Shown: positions 13,206 to 26,590 of the stretch, piece after piece
Numbering within the stretch: the first letter of the stretch is position 1
How the letters are laid out: each line of letters begins with the position of its first letter
Source: Chamaelirium japonicum
Lineage: Eukaryota; Streptophyta; Magnoliopsida; Liliales; Melanthiaceae
Assembly: GCA_947650365.1 (NCBI GenBank)
Contig: CANTAL010000026.1
Location: 124,001-188,000, forward strand
Direction of reading: 5' to 3'
DNA: 64,000 nucleotides
The notes under the pieces: generated by a model
Told to the model about the DNA's origin: nothing
What the model saw: the letters and a program-made list of their open reading frames with translations, nothing else
Database searches by the model: none
Translations under genes and position numbers: made by a program

Positions 13206-14760
13206 ATACATTCATACGACTGAATTAGAATGGATTGTACGAATGAATTAGAATTGATCAAACGAATGAATTAGAATGGATCGTACGAATGAATTAGAAT
13301 GGATTGTGCGAATGAATTAGAATGGATCGTACGAATGAATTAGAATGGATCGTGCGAATGAATTAGAATTGATCGTACGAATGAATTAGAATGGATCGTA
13401 TGAATGAATTAGATCGTACGAATGAATTAGGATAGATCATACGAATGAATTAAAATGGATACATTCATACGACTAAATTAGAATGGATCGTACGAATTAA
13501 TTAGAATGGATCGTACGAATGAATTTGAATGGATACATTTGTGCGAATGAATCTGAATGGATTGTATGAATGAATTACAAAGGATCGTACAAATGAATTA
13601 GAATGGATACATTCGAGCGAATGAATTAGAATGGATCGTACGAATGAATTAGAATGGATCATAGGAATGAATTAGAATGGATTGTGCAAATGAATTAGAA
13701 TGGATACATTCGTGCGAATGAATTAGAATGGATCGTAGGAATAAATTAGAATGGATCGTACGAATGAATTAGAATGGTTACATTTGTGCGAATGAATTAG
13801 AATGGATCGTACGAATGGATTAGAATGGATCGTACGAATAGATTAGAATGGATCGTACGAATTAATTAGAATGGATCGCTCAAATGAATTAGAAAGGTTA
13901 CATTTGTGAGAATGAATTAGAATGGATCGTACGAATGGATTAGAATGGATCGTACGAATGGATTAGAATGGATCGTACGAATGAATTAGAATGGATCATA
14001 CAAATGAATTAGATGGATCATGCGAATGAATTAGAATGGATACATTCGAGCGAATGAATTAGAATAGATCGTAGGAATGAATTAGAATGGATCATACGAA
14101 TGAATTAGAATGGATCGTACGAACGAATTAGAATGGATCGTACGAACGAATTAGAATGGATCGTGCGAATGAATTAGAATGGATACATTCGAGCGAATGA
14201 ATTAGAATGGATCGTACAAATGAATTAGAATGGATCATAGGAATGAATTAGAATGGATCGTGCAAATGAATTAGAATGGATACATTCGTGCGAATGAATT
14301 AGAATGGATCATACGAATAAATTAGAATGGATCGTACGAATGAATTAGAATGGATATATTCATGCGAATGAATTAGAATGGATCGTACGAATGGATTAGA
14401 ATGGATCATAGGAATGAATTAGAATGGATCATACGAATAAATTAGAATCGATCGTATGAATGAATAAGAATGGATCGTACGAATGAATTAGAATGGATTG
14501 TGCGAATGAATTAGAATGAATCGTACGAATGCATTAGAATGGATCGTACGAATGAATTAGAATGGATACATTTGTGCGAATAAATTAGAATGGATCGTGC
14601 GAATGAATTAGAATGGATACATTCGTGCGAATGAATTAGAATGGATTGTGCGAATGAATTAGAATGGATCGTACGAATGGATTAGAATGGATCGTACGAA
14701 TGGATTAGAATGGGTCGTACGAATGGATTAGAATGGATCGTACGAATGAATTAGAATGGA

Positions 14761-14958
14761 TCATACAAATGAATTAGAAAGGTTACATTCGTGAGAATGA
14801 ATTAGAATGGATCGTACGAATGAATTAGAATGGTTCATGCGAATGAATTTGAATGGATCGTACGAATGAATTAGAATGGATCGAATAAATGAATTAAAAT
14901 GGATACATTCGAGCGAATGAATTAAAATAGATCGTAGGAATGAATTAGAATGGATCAT
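14761..14958 (-). repeat. Cassette A copy
   Basis: Cassette A is a fixed order of variant units. Read on its own strand: a CCTACGATCTATTC unit, a GCTCGAATGTATCC 28-mer, a unit with CATTCAAATTC, a GCATGATCC unit, and a TCACGAATGTAACC 28-mer ending in TTTCTAATTC. Because 23 and 28 shift frame, and CATTCTAA is replaced by CATTCAAA in one unit, the stretch stays open for 65 codons. Confidence 0.9.
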
Positions 14959-14959
14959 A

Positions 14960-17900
14960 CGATTGAATTAGAATGGATCGTGCGAATGAATTAGAATGGA
15001 TCGTACGAATGAATTAGAATGGATCGTACGAATGAATTAGAATGGATCGTACGAATGAATTAGAATGGATCGTGCGAATGAATTAGAATGGATACATTTG
15101 TGGAAATGAGTTAGAATGGATCATACGAATTAATTAGAATAGATCGTACGAATGAATTAGAATGGATCGTGCGAATGATTTAGAATGGATCGTGCGAATG
15201 AATTAGACTGGATCGTACGAACGAATTAGAATTGATCGTACGAACGAATTAGAATGGATCGTACGAATGAATTAGAATGGATCGTATGAATGGATTAGAA
15301 TGGCTCGTACGAATGGATCATGCGAATGAATTAGAATGGATCGTACGAATGAATTAGAATGGATCGTACGAATAAATTAGAATGGATCATAGGAATGAAT
15401 TAGAATGGATCGTGCAAATGAATGAGAATGGATACATTCATGCGAATGAATTAGAATGGTTCGTAGGAATGAATTAGAATGGATCGTATGAATGAATTAG
15501 AATGGTTACATTCGTGCGAATGAATTAGAATGGATCGTACGAATGGATTAGAATGGATCGTACGAATGAATTAGAATGGATCGTACAAATAAATTAGAAA
15601 GGTTACATTTATGAGAATGAATTAGAATGGATCGTACGAATGGATTAGAATGGATCGTACGAATGGATTAGAATGGATCGTACGAATGGATTAGAATGGA
15701 TCGTACGAGTGAATTAGAATGGATCATACAAATGAATTAGAAAGGTTACATCCGTGATAATTAATTAGAATGGATCGTACGAATGAAATAGAATGGATCA
15801 TAGGAATGAATTAGAATGGATCGTGCAAATGAATTAGAATGGATACATTCGTGCGAATGAATTAGAATGGATCGTAGGAATTAATTAGAATGGATCGTAC
15901 GAATGAATTAGAATGGTTACATTCGTGCGAATGAATTAGAATGGATCGTACGAATGGATTAGAATGGATCGTACGAATGGATTAGAATGGATCGTACGAA
16001 TGAAATAGAATGGATCGTACAAATGAATTAGAAAGGTTACATTTGTGAGAATGAATTAGAATTGATCGTACGAATAAATTAGAATGGATCGTATGAATGG
16101 ATTAGAATGGATCGTACGAATGGATTAGAATGGATCGTACGAATGGATTAGAATGGATCGTACGAATGAATTAGAATGGATCATACAAATGAAATAGAAA
16201 GGTTACATTCGTGAGAATGAATTAGAATGGATCGTACGAATGAATTAGAATGGATCATGCGAATGAATTTGAATGGATCGTACGAATGAATTAGAATGGA
16301 TCGAACGAATGAAATAGAATGGATACATTCGAGCGAATGAATTAGAATAGATCGTAGGAATGAATTAGAATGGATCATACGAATGAATTAGAATGGATCG
16401 TGCGAATGAATTAGAATGGATTGTACGAATGAATTAGAACTGATACATTCGTGCGAATGAATTAGAATGGATCGGACGAATGAATTAGAATGGATCGTAT
16501 GAATGAATAAGAATGGATCGTATGAATGAATTGGAATGGATACATTCGAGCGAGTGAATTAGAATGGATCGTACGAATGAATTAGAATGGATCATAGGAA
16601 TGAATTAGAATGGATCGTGCAAATGAATTAGAATGGATACATTCGTGCAAATGAATTAGAATGGATTGTGCGAATGAATTAGAATGAATCGTACGAATGA
16701 ATTAAAATGGATACATTTGTGCGAATGAATTAGAATGGATCATACGATTGAATTTGAATGGATCGTTCAAATGAATGGATCATACAAATGAATTAGAATG
16801 GATACATTTGTGCGAATGAATTAGAATGGATCGTACGAATGAATTAGAATGGATCGTACGAATGAATTAGAATGGATCGTACGAATGAATTAGAATGGAT
16901 CGTGCGAATGAATTTGAATGGATACATTTGTGGAAATGAGTTAGAATGGATCATACGAATTAATTGGAATGGATCGTACGAATGAATTAGAATGGATCGT
17001 GCAAATGAATTAGAATGGATCGTGCGAATGAATTAGACTGGATCGTACGAACGAATTAGAATGGATCGTACGAACGAATTAGAATGGATCGTACGAATGA
17101 ATTAGAATGGATCGTATGAATGGATTAGAATGGCTCGAACGAATGTATCATGCGAATGAATTAGAATGGATCGTACGAATGAATTAGAATGGATCGTACG
17201 AATAAATTAGAATGGATCATAGGAATGAATTAGAATGGATCGTGCAAATGAATTAGAATGGATACATTCATGCGAATGAATTAGAATGGATCGTAGGAAT
17301 GAATTAGAATGGATCGTATGAATGAATTAGAATGGTTACATTCGTGCGAATGAATTAGAATGGATCGTACGAATGGATTAGAATGGATCGTACGAATAAA
17401 TTAGAAAGGTTACATTTGTGAGAATGAATTAGAATGGATCGTACGAATGGATTAGAATGGATCGTACGAATGGATTAGAATGGATCGTACGAGTGAATTA
17501 GAATGGATCAAACAAATGAATTAGAAAGGTTACATCCGTGATAATTAATTAGAATGGATCGTACGAATGAAATAGAATGGATCATAGGAATGAATTAGAA
17601 TGGATCGTGCAAATGAATTAGAATGGATACATTCGTGCGAATGAATTAGAATGGATCGTAGGAATTAATTAGAATGGATCGTACGAATGAATTAGAATGG
17701 TTAAATTCGTGCGAATGAATTAGAATGGATTCGAATGGATCGTACGAATGGATTAGAATGGACCATACGAATGGATTAGAATGGATCGTACGAATGAATT
17801 ATAATGGATCATACAAATGAATTAGAAAGGTTACATTCGTGAGAATGAATTAGAATGGATCGTACGAATGAATTAGAATGGATCATGCGAATGAATTTGA

Positions 17901-18600
17901 ATGGATCATACGAATGAATTACAATGGATCATACAAATGAATTAGAAAGGTTACATTCGTGAGAATGAATTAAAATGGATCATACGAATGAATTAGAATG
18001 GATCAAACGAATGAATTAGAATGGATACATTCGAGCGAATGAATTAGAATAGATCGTAGGAATAAATTAGAATGGATCATACGAATGAATTAGAATGGAT
18101 CGTACGAACGAATTAGAATGGATCGTACGAACGAATTAGAATGGATCGTACGAATGAATTAGAATGGATACATTCCAGTGAATGAATTAGAATGGATCGT
18201 ATAAATGAATTAGAATGGATCATAGGAATAAATTAGAATGGATCGTGCAAATGAATTAGAATGGATACATTCGTGCGAATGAATTAGAATGGATCGTGCG
18301 AATGAATTAGAATGGATCGTACGAATGAATTAGAATGGATATATTTGAACGAATAAATTAGAATGGATCATACAAATGAATTAGAATGGATTGTACGAAT
18401 GAATTAGAATGGATCGTGCGAATGAATTAGAATCGATTGTACGAATGAATTAGAATGGATCGTACAAATGAATTAGATCGTACGAATGAATTAGAATGGA
18501 TCGTCCGAATGAATTTGAATGGATCGTACGAATGAATAAGAATGGATCGAACGAATGAATTAGAATGGATACATTCGAGCGAATGAATTAGAATAGATCG
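14960..18600 (-). repeat. Tandem duplication of about 1.8 kb
   Basis: The private unit GGATACATTTGTGGAAATGAG at 15090 recurs at 16920, exactly 1830 bp later. It is followed in both places by the same odd units: CATACGAATTAATT, GACTGG, paired GAACGAATT, GGCTCG and GGATCATGCG or its variant. Farther on, TTACATCCGTGATAATT (15746 and 17530) is offset by 1784 bp, so one copy lost or the other gained 46 bp, two units. Sharing of rare variants in order shows a duplication rather than a chance match. Confidence 0.85.
16181..16378 (-). repeat. Cassette A copy
   Basis: Same unit order as at 14761, 1420 bp further on. It has two AAATAG changes (16192 and 16312 regions) not seen in that copy. Confidence 0.9.
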
Positions 18601-18624
18601 TAGGAATGAATTAGAATGGATCAT
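18427..18624 (-). repeat. Cassette A copy, rearranged left part
   Basis: The GCTCG and CCTACG units are as expected, but the distal part carries an 18-mer (near 18475) and lacks the usual GGTTACATTCGTGAG 28-mer. Confidence 0.85.
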
Positions 18625-19610
18625 ATGAATGAATTAGAATGGATCGTGCGAATGAATTAGAATGGATTGTACGAATGAATTAGAATGGATACATTCGTGC
18701 GAATGAATTAGAATGGATCGGAGGAATGAATTAGAATGGATCGTACGAATGAATTAGAATGGTTCATGCGAATGAATTAGAATGAATCGTACGAATGCAT
18801 TAGAATGGATACATTCGTGCGAATGAATTAGAAAGGATCGTACGAATGAATTAGAATGGATCGTGCGAATGAATTAGAATGGATCGTACGAATGAATTAG
18901 AATGGATCGTGCGAATGAATTAGAATGGATCGTACGAATGAATTAGAATGCATACATACAAATGAATTAGAAAGGTTACATTCGTGAGAATGAATTAGAA
19001 TGGATCGTACGAATGAATTAGAATGGATCGTACGAATTAATTAGAATGGATACATTCGATCGAATGAATTAGAATGGATCGTACGAATGAATTAGAATGG
19101 ATCATAGGAATGAATTAGAATGGATCGTGCAAATAAATTAGAATGGATCGTACGAATGGATTAGAATGGATCGTATGAATGAATTAGAATGGATCAAACA
19201 AATGAATTAGAAAGGTTGCATTCGTGAGAATGAATTAGAATGGATCGTGCGAATGAATTAGAATGGATCGTGCGAATGAATTAGAATGGATCGTGCGAAT
19301 GAATTAGAATGGATCGTACGAACGAATTAGAATGGATCGTACGAACGAATTAGAATGGATCGTACGAATGAATTAGAATGGATACATTCAAGCGATCCAA
19401 TTAGAATGGATCGTACGAAGGAATTAGAATGGATCATAGGAATGAATTAGAATGGATCATGCAAATGAATTAGAATGGATACATTCGTGCGAATGAATTA
19501 GAATGGATCGTAGGAATGAATTAGAATGGATCGTATGAATGAATTAGAATAGTTTCATTCGTGCGAATGAATTAGAATGGATCGTACGAATGAATTATAA
19601 TGGATCGTGC

Positions 19611-19652
19611 GAATGAATTAGAATGAATCGTACGATTCATTCTAATTCATTC
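19611..19652. repeat. 42-bp perfect palindrome at a - to + seam
   Basis: Centred at 19631/19632 on CGT/ACG and flanked by GATTC on the right, with its complement on the left. It is the upstream member of a duplicated pair with 21625. Confidence 0.92.
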
Positions 19653-20014
19653 ATTTGATCAATTCTAATTCATTCGCACGATCCATTCTAATTCATTCGT
19701 ACGATCCATTCTAATTCATACGCACGAATGTAACCATTCTAATTCATTCGTACGATCCATTCTAATTCATTCCTACGATCCATTCTAATTCATTCGCACG
19801 AATGTATCCATTCTAATTCATTTGCACGATCCATTCTAATTCATTCCTATGATCCATTCTAATTCATTCGTACGATCCATTCTAATTCATTTGCTCGAAT
19901 ATATCCATTCTAATTTATTCGTACGATTCATTCTAATTCATTCACACGATCCAATCTAATTCATTCGTACGATCCATTCTTATTCATTCATACGATCCAT
20001 TCTAATTCATTTGT
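19632..20014 (+). repeat. Satellite block 13, + orientation, short
   Basis: About 383 bp. It shares the private unit TTCATACGCAC (about 19705) with 21700. Its right seam, TTTGTACGAATG, is shared with the seam at 30464. Confidence 0.94.
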
Positions 20015-21625
20015 ACGAATGAATTAGAATGGATCGTACGAATGGATTAGAATGGATCGTACGAATGAATTAGAATGGATCGTACGAACGAATTAGAATG
20101 GATCGTATGAACGAATTAGAATGGATCGTACGAATGAACTAGAATGGATATATTCGAGCGAATGAATTAGAATGGATCGTACGAATGAATTAGAATGGAT
20201 CATAGGAATGAATTTGAATTGATCGTGCAAATGAATTAGAATGGATACATTCGTGCGAATGAATTAGAATGGATCGTAGGAATAAATTAGAATGGATCGT
20301 ACGAATGAATTAGAATGGTTACATTCGTGCGAATGAATTAGAACGCATCGTACAAATGGATTAGAATGGATCGTACGAAAGGATTAGAATGGATCGTACG
20401 AATGAATTAGAATGGATCGTACAAATGAATTAGAAAGGTTACATTTGTGAGAATGAATTAGAATGGATCATACGAATGGATTAGAATGGATCGTACGAAT
20501 GGATTAGAGTGGATCGTACGAATGGATTAGAATGGATCGTACGAATGATTTAGAATGGATCATACAAATGAATTAGAAAGGTTACATTCATGAGAATGAA
20601 TTATAATGGATCGTACGAATGAATTAGAATGAATCATGCGAATGAATTTGAATGGATCATACGAATGAATTAGAATAGATCAAATGAATGAATTAGAGTG
20701 GATACATTCGAGCGAATGAATTAGAATAGATCGTAGGAATGAATTAGAATGGATCATACGAATGAATTAGAATGGATCGTGCGAATGAATTAGAATGGAT
20801 TGTACGAATGAATTAGAGTGGATACATTCGTGCGAATGAATTAGAGTGGATCGTACGAATGAATTAGAATGGATCATAGGAATGAATTAGAATGGATCGT
20901 GCAAATGAATTAGAAAGGATACATTGATGCGAATGAATTAGAATGGATCGTAGGAATGCATTAGAATGGATCGTAAGAATGAATTAGAAAGGTTACATTC
21001 GTGAGAATGAATTAGAATGGATCGTACGAATAAACTAGAATGGATCGTACGAATGAATTAGAATGGATATATTCGATCGAATGAATTAGAATGGATCGTA
21101 CGAATGAATTAGAATGGATCATAGGAATGAATTAGAATGGATCGTGCAAATAAATTAGAATGGATCATACGAATGGATTACAATGGATCGTACGAATGAA
21201 TTAGAATGGATCATACAAATGAATTAGAAAGGTTGCATTCGTGAGAATGAATTAAAATGGATCGTGCGAATGAATTAGAATGGATCGTACGAACGAATTA
21301 GAATGGATCGTACGAACGAATTAGAATGGATCGTATGAACGAATTAGAATGGATCGTATGAATGAATTAGAATGGATACATTCGAGTGATCCAATTAGAA
21401 TGGATCGTACGAATGAATTAGAATGGATCATAGGAATGAATTAGAATGGATCATGCAAATGAATTAGAATGGATACATTCGTGCGAATGAATTAGAATGG
21501 ATCGTAGGAATAAATTAGAATGGATCGTACGAATGAATTAGAATGGTTACATTCGAGCGAATGAATTAGAATGGATCGTACGAATGAATTAGAATGGATC
21601 GTGCGAATGAATTAGAATGGATCGT
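20015..21625 (-). repeat. Satellite block 14, - orientation
   Basis: Holds a cassette-A copy at about 20560-20757. From about 20950 it repeats, with private variants, the sequence lying 1.99 kb upstream. It ends in a 44-bp perfect palindrome at 21604-21647. Confidence 0.95.
20560..20757 (-). repeat. Cassette A copy, diverged
   Basis: Full unit order is present with several private changes (ATTATAATGG, CAAATGAATG), so the open frame is lost. Confidence 0.85.
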
Positions 21626-21647
21626 ACGATCCATTCTAATTCATTCG
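21604..21647. repeat. 44-bp perfect palindrome at a - to + seam
   Basis: Centred on CGT/ACG at 21625/21626 with 22-base arms. The paralogous seam at 19631 has 21-base arms (19611-19652). Confidence 0.92.
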
Positions 21648-24507
21648 TATGATCAATTCTAATTCATTCGCATGATCCATTCTAATTCATTCGTACGATC
21701 CATTCTAATTCATACGCACAAATGTAACCATTCTAATTCATTCGTACGATCCATTCTAATTCATTCCTATGATCCATTCTAATTCATTCGCACGAATGTA
21801 TCCATTCTAATTCATTTGCACGATCCATTCTAATTTATTCCTATGATCCATTATAATTCATTCGTACGATCCATTCTAATTCATTCGCTCGAATGTATCC
21901 ATTCTAATTCATTCGTACGATTCATTCTAATTCATTCGCACGATCCATTCTAATTCATTCGTATGATCCATTCTAATTCATTCCTATGATCTATTCTAAC
22001 TTATTCGCTCGAATGTATCCATTCTAATTCATTCGTTCGATCCATTCTAATTCATTCGTACGATCCATTCAAATTCATTCGCATGATCCATTCTAATTCA
22101 TTCATACGATTCATTCTAATTCATTCTCACGAATGTAATCTTTCTAATTCATTTGTATGATCCATTCTAATTCATTCGTACGATCCATTCTAATCCATTC
22201 GTACGATCCATTCTAATCCATTCGTACGATCCATTCTAATTCATTCGTACGATCCATTCTAATTCATTCTCACAAATGTAACCTTTCTAATTCATTTGTA
22301 CGATCCATTCTAATTCATTCGTACGATCTATTCTAATCCATTCGTACGAGCCATTCTAATTCATTCGCTCGAATGTAACCATTCTAATTCATTCATACGA
22401 TCCATTCTAATTCATTCCTACGATCCATTCTAATTCATTCGCACGAATGTATCCATTCTAATTCATTTGCACGATCCATTCTAATTCATTCCTCTGATCC
22501 ATTCTAATTCATTTGCATGATCCATTCTAATTCATTCCTCTGATCCATTCTAATTTATTCGTACGATCCATTCTAATTCATTCGCTCGAATGTATCCATT
22601 CTAATTCATTCGTACGATCCATTCTAATTCATTCGTACGATCCATTCTAATCCATTCGTACGATCCATTCTAATTCATTTGTACAATGCGTTCTAATCCA
22701 TTCGTACGATCCATTCTAATCCATTCGTACGATCCATTCTAATTCATTTGTACGAATGGATCCATTCTAATTCATTAGTACGATCCATTCTAATTCATTA
22801 TTACATTCCATTCTAATTCATTCGCACGAATCTATCCATTATAATTCATTCGCACAATCTATTCTAATTCATTTGAACGATCCATTCTAATTCATTCGTA
22901 TGATCCATTCTAACTCATTCGGTGGATCCATTCTAATTCATTCGTACGATCCATTCTAATTCATTTCGCACGATCCATTCTAATTTATTTGTACGATCCA
23001 TTCTAATTCATTCGTACGATCTATTCTAATTCATTCGCATGATCCATTCTAATTCATTCGTACGATCCATTCTAATTCATTCGTACAATCCATTCAAATT
23101 CATTCGTACGATGCAATCAAATTCATTCGCACAAATGTATCTATTCTAATTCATTCGTACAATGCGTTCTAATCCATTCGTACGATCCATTCTAATCCAT
23201 TCGTACGATCCATTCTAATTCATTCGCACGAATGTAACCATTCTAATTCATTCATATGATCCATTCTAATTCATTCGTACGATCCATTCTAATTCATTCA
23301 TCCGATCCATTCTAATTCATTCGCACGAATGTATCCATTCTAATTCATTCGCACGAATGTATCCATTCTAATTCATTCGTACGATCCATTCTAATTCATT
23401 CGTACGATCCATTCTAATTAATTCACACGATCCATTCTAATTCAGTCGTATGAATGTATCCATTTTAATTCATTCGTACGATCCATTCTAATTCATTCGT
23501 ACGATATAATTCATGCATACGATCCATTCTAATTCATTCGTACGATCGATTCTAATTCATTCGCATGATCCATTCTAATTCATTCGTACGATCCATTCTA
23601 ATTTATTCGTATGATCCATTCTAATTTATTCGTTCAAATATATCCATTCTAATTCATTCGTACGATCCATTCTAATTCATTCGCACGATTCATTCTAATT
23701 AATTCGTAAGATCCATTCTAATTCATTCGTACGATCCATTCTAATTCATTCGTACAATCCATTCTAATTCAGTCGTATGAATATATCCATTTTAATTCAT
23801 TCGTACGATCCATTCTAATTCATTCGTACGATCTAATTCATTCGTACGATCCATTCTAATTCATTTGTACGATCGATTCTAATTCATTCGCACGATCCAT
23901 TCTAATTTATTCGTATGATCCATTCGAATTTATTCGTTCAAATATATCCATTCTAATTCATTCGTACGATCCATTCTAATTCATTCGCACGATCATTTCT
24001 AATTCTTTCGTACGATCCATTCTAATTCATTCGTATGATCAATTCTAATTCATTCGCACGATCCATTCTAATTCATTTGTACGATCTATTCTAATTCATT
24101 CGTCCAATCCATTCTAATTCATTCGCACGAATGTATCCATTCTAATTCATTCGTACGATCCATTCTAATTCATTCGTATGATCCATTCTAATTCATTCGT
24201 ACGATCCATTCTAATTAATTCGCACAAATGTATCCATTCTAATTCATTCGTACGATCCATTCAAATTCAATCGTATGATCCATTCTAATTCATTCGCACA
24301 AATGTATCCATTTTAATTCATTCGCATTAATGTATCCATTCTAATTCATTCGCTCGATCCATTCTAATTCATTCGTACGATCCATTCTAATTCATTCACA
24401 TGAATATATCTATTCTAATTCATTCGTATGATCCATTCTAATTTATTCACACGATCTATTCTAATTCATTCGTACGATCCATTCTAATTCATTCGGACGA
24501 ATGTATC
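21626..24507 (+). repeat. Satellite block 15, + orientation
   Basis: Has cassette A at about 21960-22158, cassette C near 22917 and cassette B at about 23100-23250. Unusual units include ATTATTACATTCC near 22798 and 18-mers near 23502 and 23829. It ends on GTATCATAC at 24503-24511. Confidence 0.95.
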
Positions 24508-25372
24508 ATACGAATGAATTAGAATGGATCATGCGAATGAATTAAAATGGATCGTACAAATGAATTAGAATGGATCGTGCAAATGAATTAGAATGGATCG
24601 TACGAACGAATTAGAATGGATCGTACGAACGAATTAGAATGGATCGTACGAATAAATTAGAATGGATACATTTGAGCGAATGAATTAGAATGGATCGTAC
24701 GAATGAATTAGAATGGATCATAGGAATGAATTAGAATGGATCGTGCAAATGAATTAGAATGGATACATTCGTGCGAATGAATTAGAATGGATCGTAGGAA
24801 TGCAATAGAATGGATCGTACGAATGAATTAGAATGGTTACATTCGTGCGAATGAATTAGAATGGATCATACGAATGGATTAGAATGGATCGTACGAACGG
24901 ATTAGAATGGATCATACGAATGAATTAGAATGGATCGTACAAATGAATTAGAAAGGTTACATTTGTGAGAATGAATTAGAATGGATCGTACGAATGAATT
25001 AGAATGGATCGTACGAATGGATTAGAATGGATCGTACGAATGGATTAGAATGGATCATACAAATGAATTAGAAAGGTTACATTCGTGAGAATGAATTAGA
25101 ATGGATCGTACGAATGAATTAGAATGGATCATGCGAATGAATTTGAATGGATCGTATGAATGAATTAGATTGGATCGAACGAATGAATTAGAATGGATAC
25201 ATTCGAGCGAATGAATTAGAATAGATCGTAAGAATAAATTAGAATGGATCATACGAATGAATTAGAATGGATCGTGCGAATGAATTAGAATGGATTGTAA
25301 GAATGAATTAGAATGGATACATTCGTGCGAATGAATTAGAATGGATCGGACGAATGAATTAGAATGGATCGT
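24508..25372 (-). repeat. Satellite block 16, - orientation, recurrent inverted block
   Basis: An 865-bp block carrying in order the ATACGAATG entry, paired GAACGAATTAG units, cassette A (25055-25252), and the GGATCGGACG exit into CGTACGATTC. The same order is seen in the blocks at 30465-31281 and 60871-61660. Confidence 0.95.
25055..25252 (-). repeat. Cassette A copy
   Basis: Lies inside the recurrent inverted block 24508-25372. It has GTAAGAATAAATT where most copies have GTAGGAATGAATT. Confidence 0.9.
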
Positions 25373-26590
25373 ACGATTCATTCTAATTCATTCGTACGAT
25401 CCATTCTAATGCATTCGTACGATTCATTCTAATTCATTCTCACGATCCATTCTAATTCATTTGTACGATCAGTTCTAATTCATTCGCACGATACATTCTA
25501 ATTCATTCGTACGATCCATTCTAATTCATTCGCACGAATGTAACAATTCTAATTCATTCGTACGATCCATTCTAATTCATTCCTATGATCCATTCTAATT
25601 CATTCGCACGAATGTATCTATTCTAATTCATTTGCACGATCCATTCTAATTCATTCCTATGATCCATTCTAATTCATTCGTATGATCCATTCTAATTCAT
25701 TCGCTCGAATGTATCCATTCTAATTCATTCGTACGATCCATTCTAATTCGTTCATACGATCCATTCTAATTCGTTCGTACGATCCATTCTAATTCATTCA
25801 CACGATCCATTCTAATTCATTCGCACGATCCATTCTAATTCATTCTCACGAATGTAACCTTTCTAATTCATTTGTATGATCCATTCTAATTCATTCGTAC
25901 GATCCATTCTAATCCATTCGGACGATCCATTCTAATTCATTTGCACGATCCATTCTAATTCATTCCTATGATCCATTCTAATTCATTCGTACGATCCATT
26001 CTAATTCATTCGCTCGAATGTATCTATTCTAATTCATTCGTACGATCCATTCTAATTCATTCGTACGATCCATTCTAATTCATTCTCAAGAATGTAACCT
26101 TTCTAATTCATTTGTATGTATCCATTCTAATTCATTCGTACGATCCATTCTAATTCATTCGCACGATCCATTCTAATTCATTCGTACGATCTATTCTAAT
26201 TCATTCGCACGATCCATTCTAATTCATTCGTACGATCCATTCTAATTTATTCGCACGAATGTATCCATTCTAATGCATTCGTACGATACATTCTAATTCA
26301 TTCGCACGATCCATTCTAATTCATTCGTACGATCCATTCTAATTCATTCGTCCGATCTATTCTAATTCATTCGCACGAATGTATCCATTCTAATTCATTC
26401 GTACAATCCATTCTAATTCATTCGCACGATCCATTCTAATTCATTTGTATGATCCATTCTAATTCATTCCTACGATCTATTCTAATTCATTCACTCGAAT
26501 GTATCCATTCTAATTCATTCGTTCGATCCATTCTAATTCATTTGTACGATCCATTCTAATTCATTCATATGATCCATTCTAACTGATTCA
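25373..26590 (+). repeat. Satellite block 17, + orientation
   Basis: Opens with the TTCATTC / GCATTCGTACGATTC units that always follow this seam type. Ends at about 26590 in a non-palindromic break (AACTGATTCATAGG). Confidence 0.93.

Larger units (their letters stand above)
13206..19631 (-). repeat. Satellite block 12, - orientation, longest block
   Basis: About 6.4 kb without a flip. It contains three cassette-A copies (14761-14958, 16181-16378, 18427-18624) and the 1.8-kb tandem duplication. Units with GGTTACATTCGTGAG alternate with runs of GAATGGATTAG units. It ends in a 42-bp perfect palindrome at 19611-19652. Confidence 0.95.
18960..21980. repeat. Tandem duplication of about 2.0 kb that includes an inversion seam
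   Basis: Rare markers occur twice, about 2.0 kb apart: CATTCGATCGAATG (19054, 21070), GGTTGCATTCGTGAG (19216, 21233), GCGATCCAATTAG or its variant (19393, 21387), the - to + seam (19631, 21625) and TTCATACGCAC (19705, 21700). The copies run from - into + orientation together. The first switches back to - at 20014, whereas the second stays in + orientation. Confidence 0.87.
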
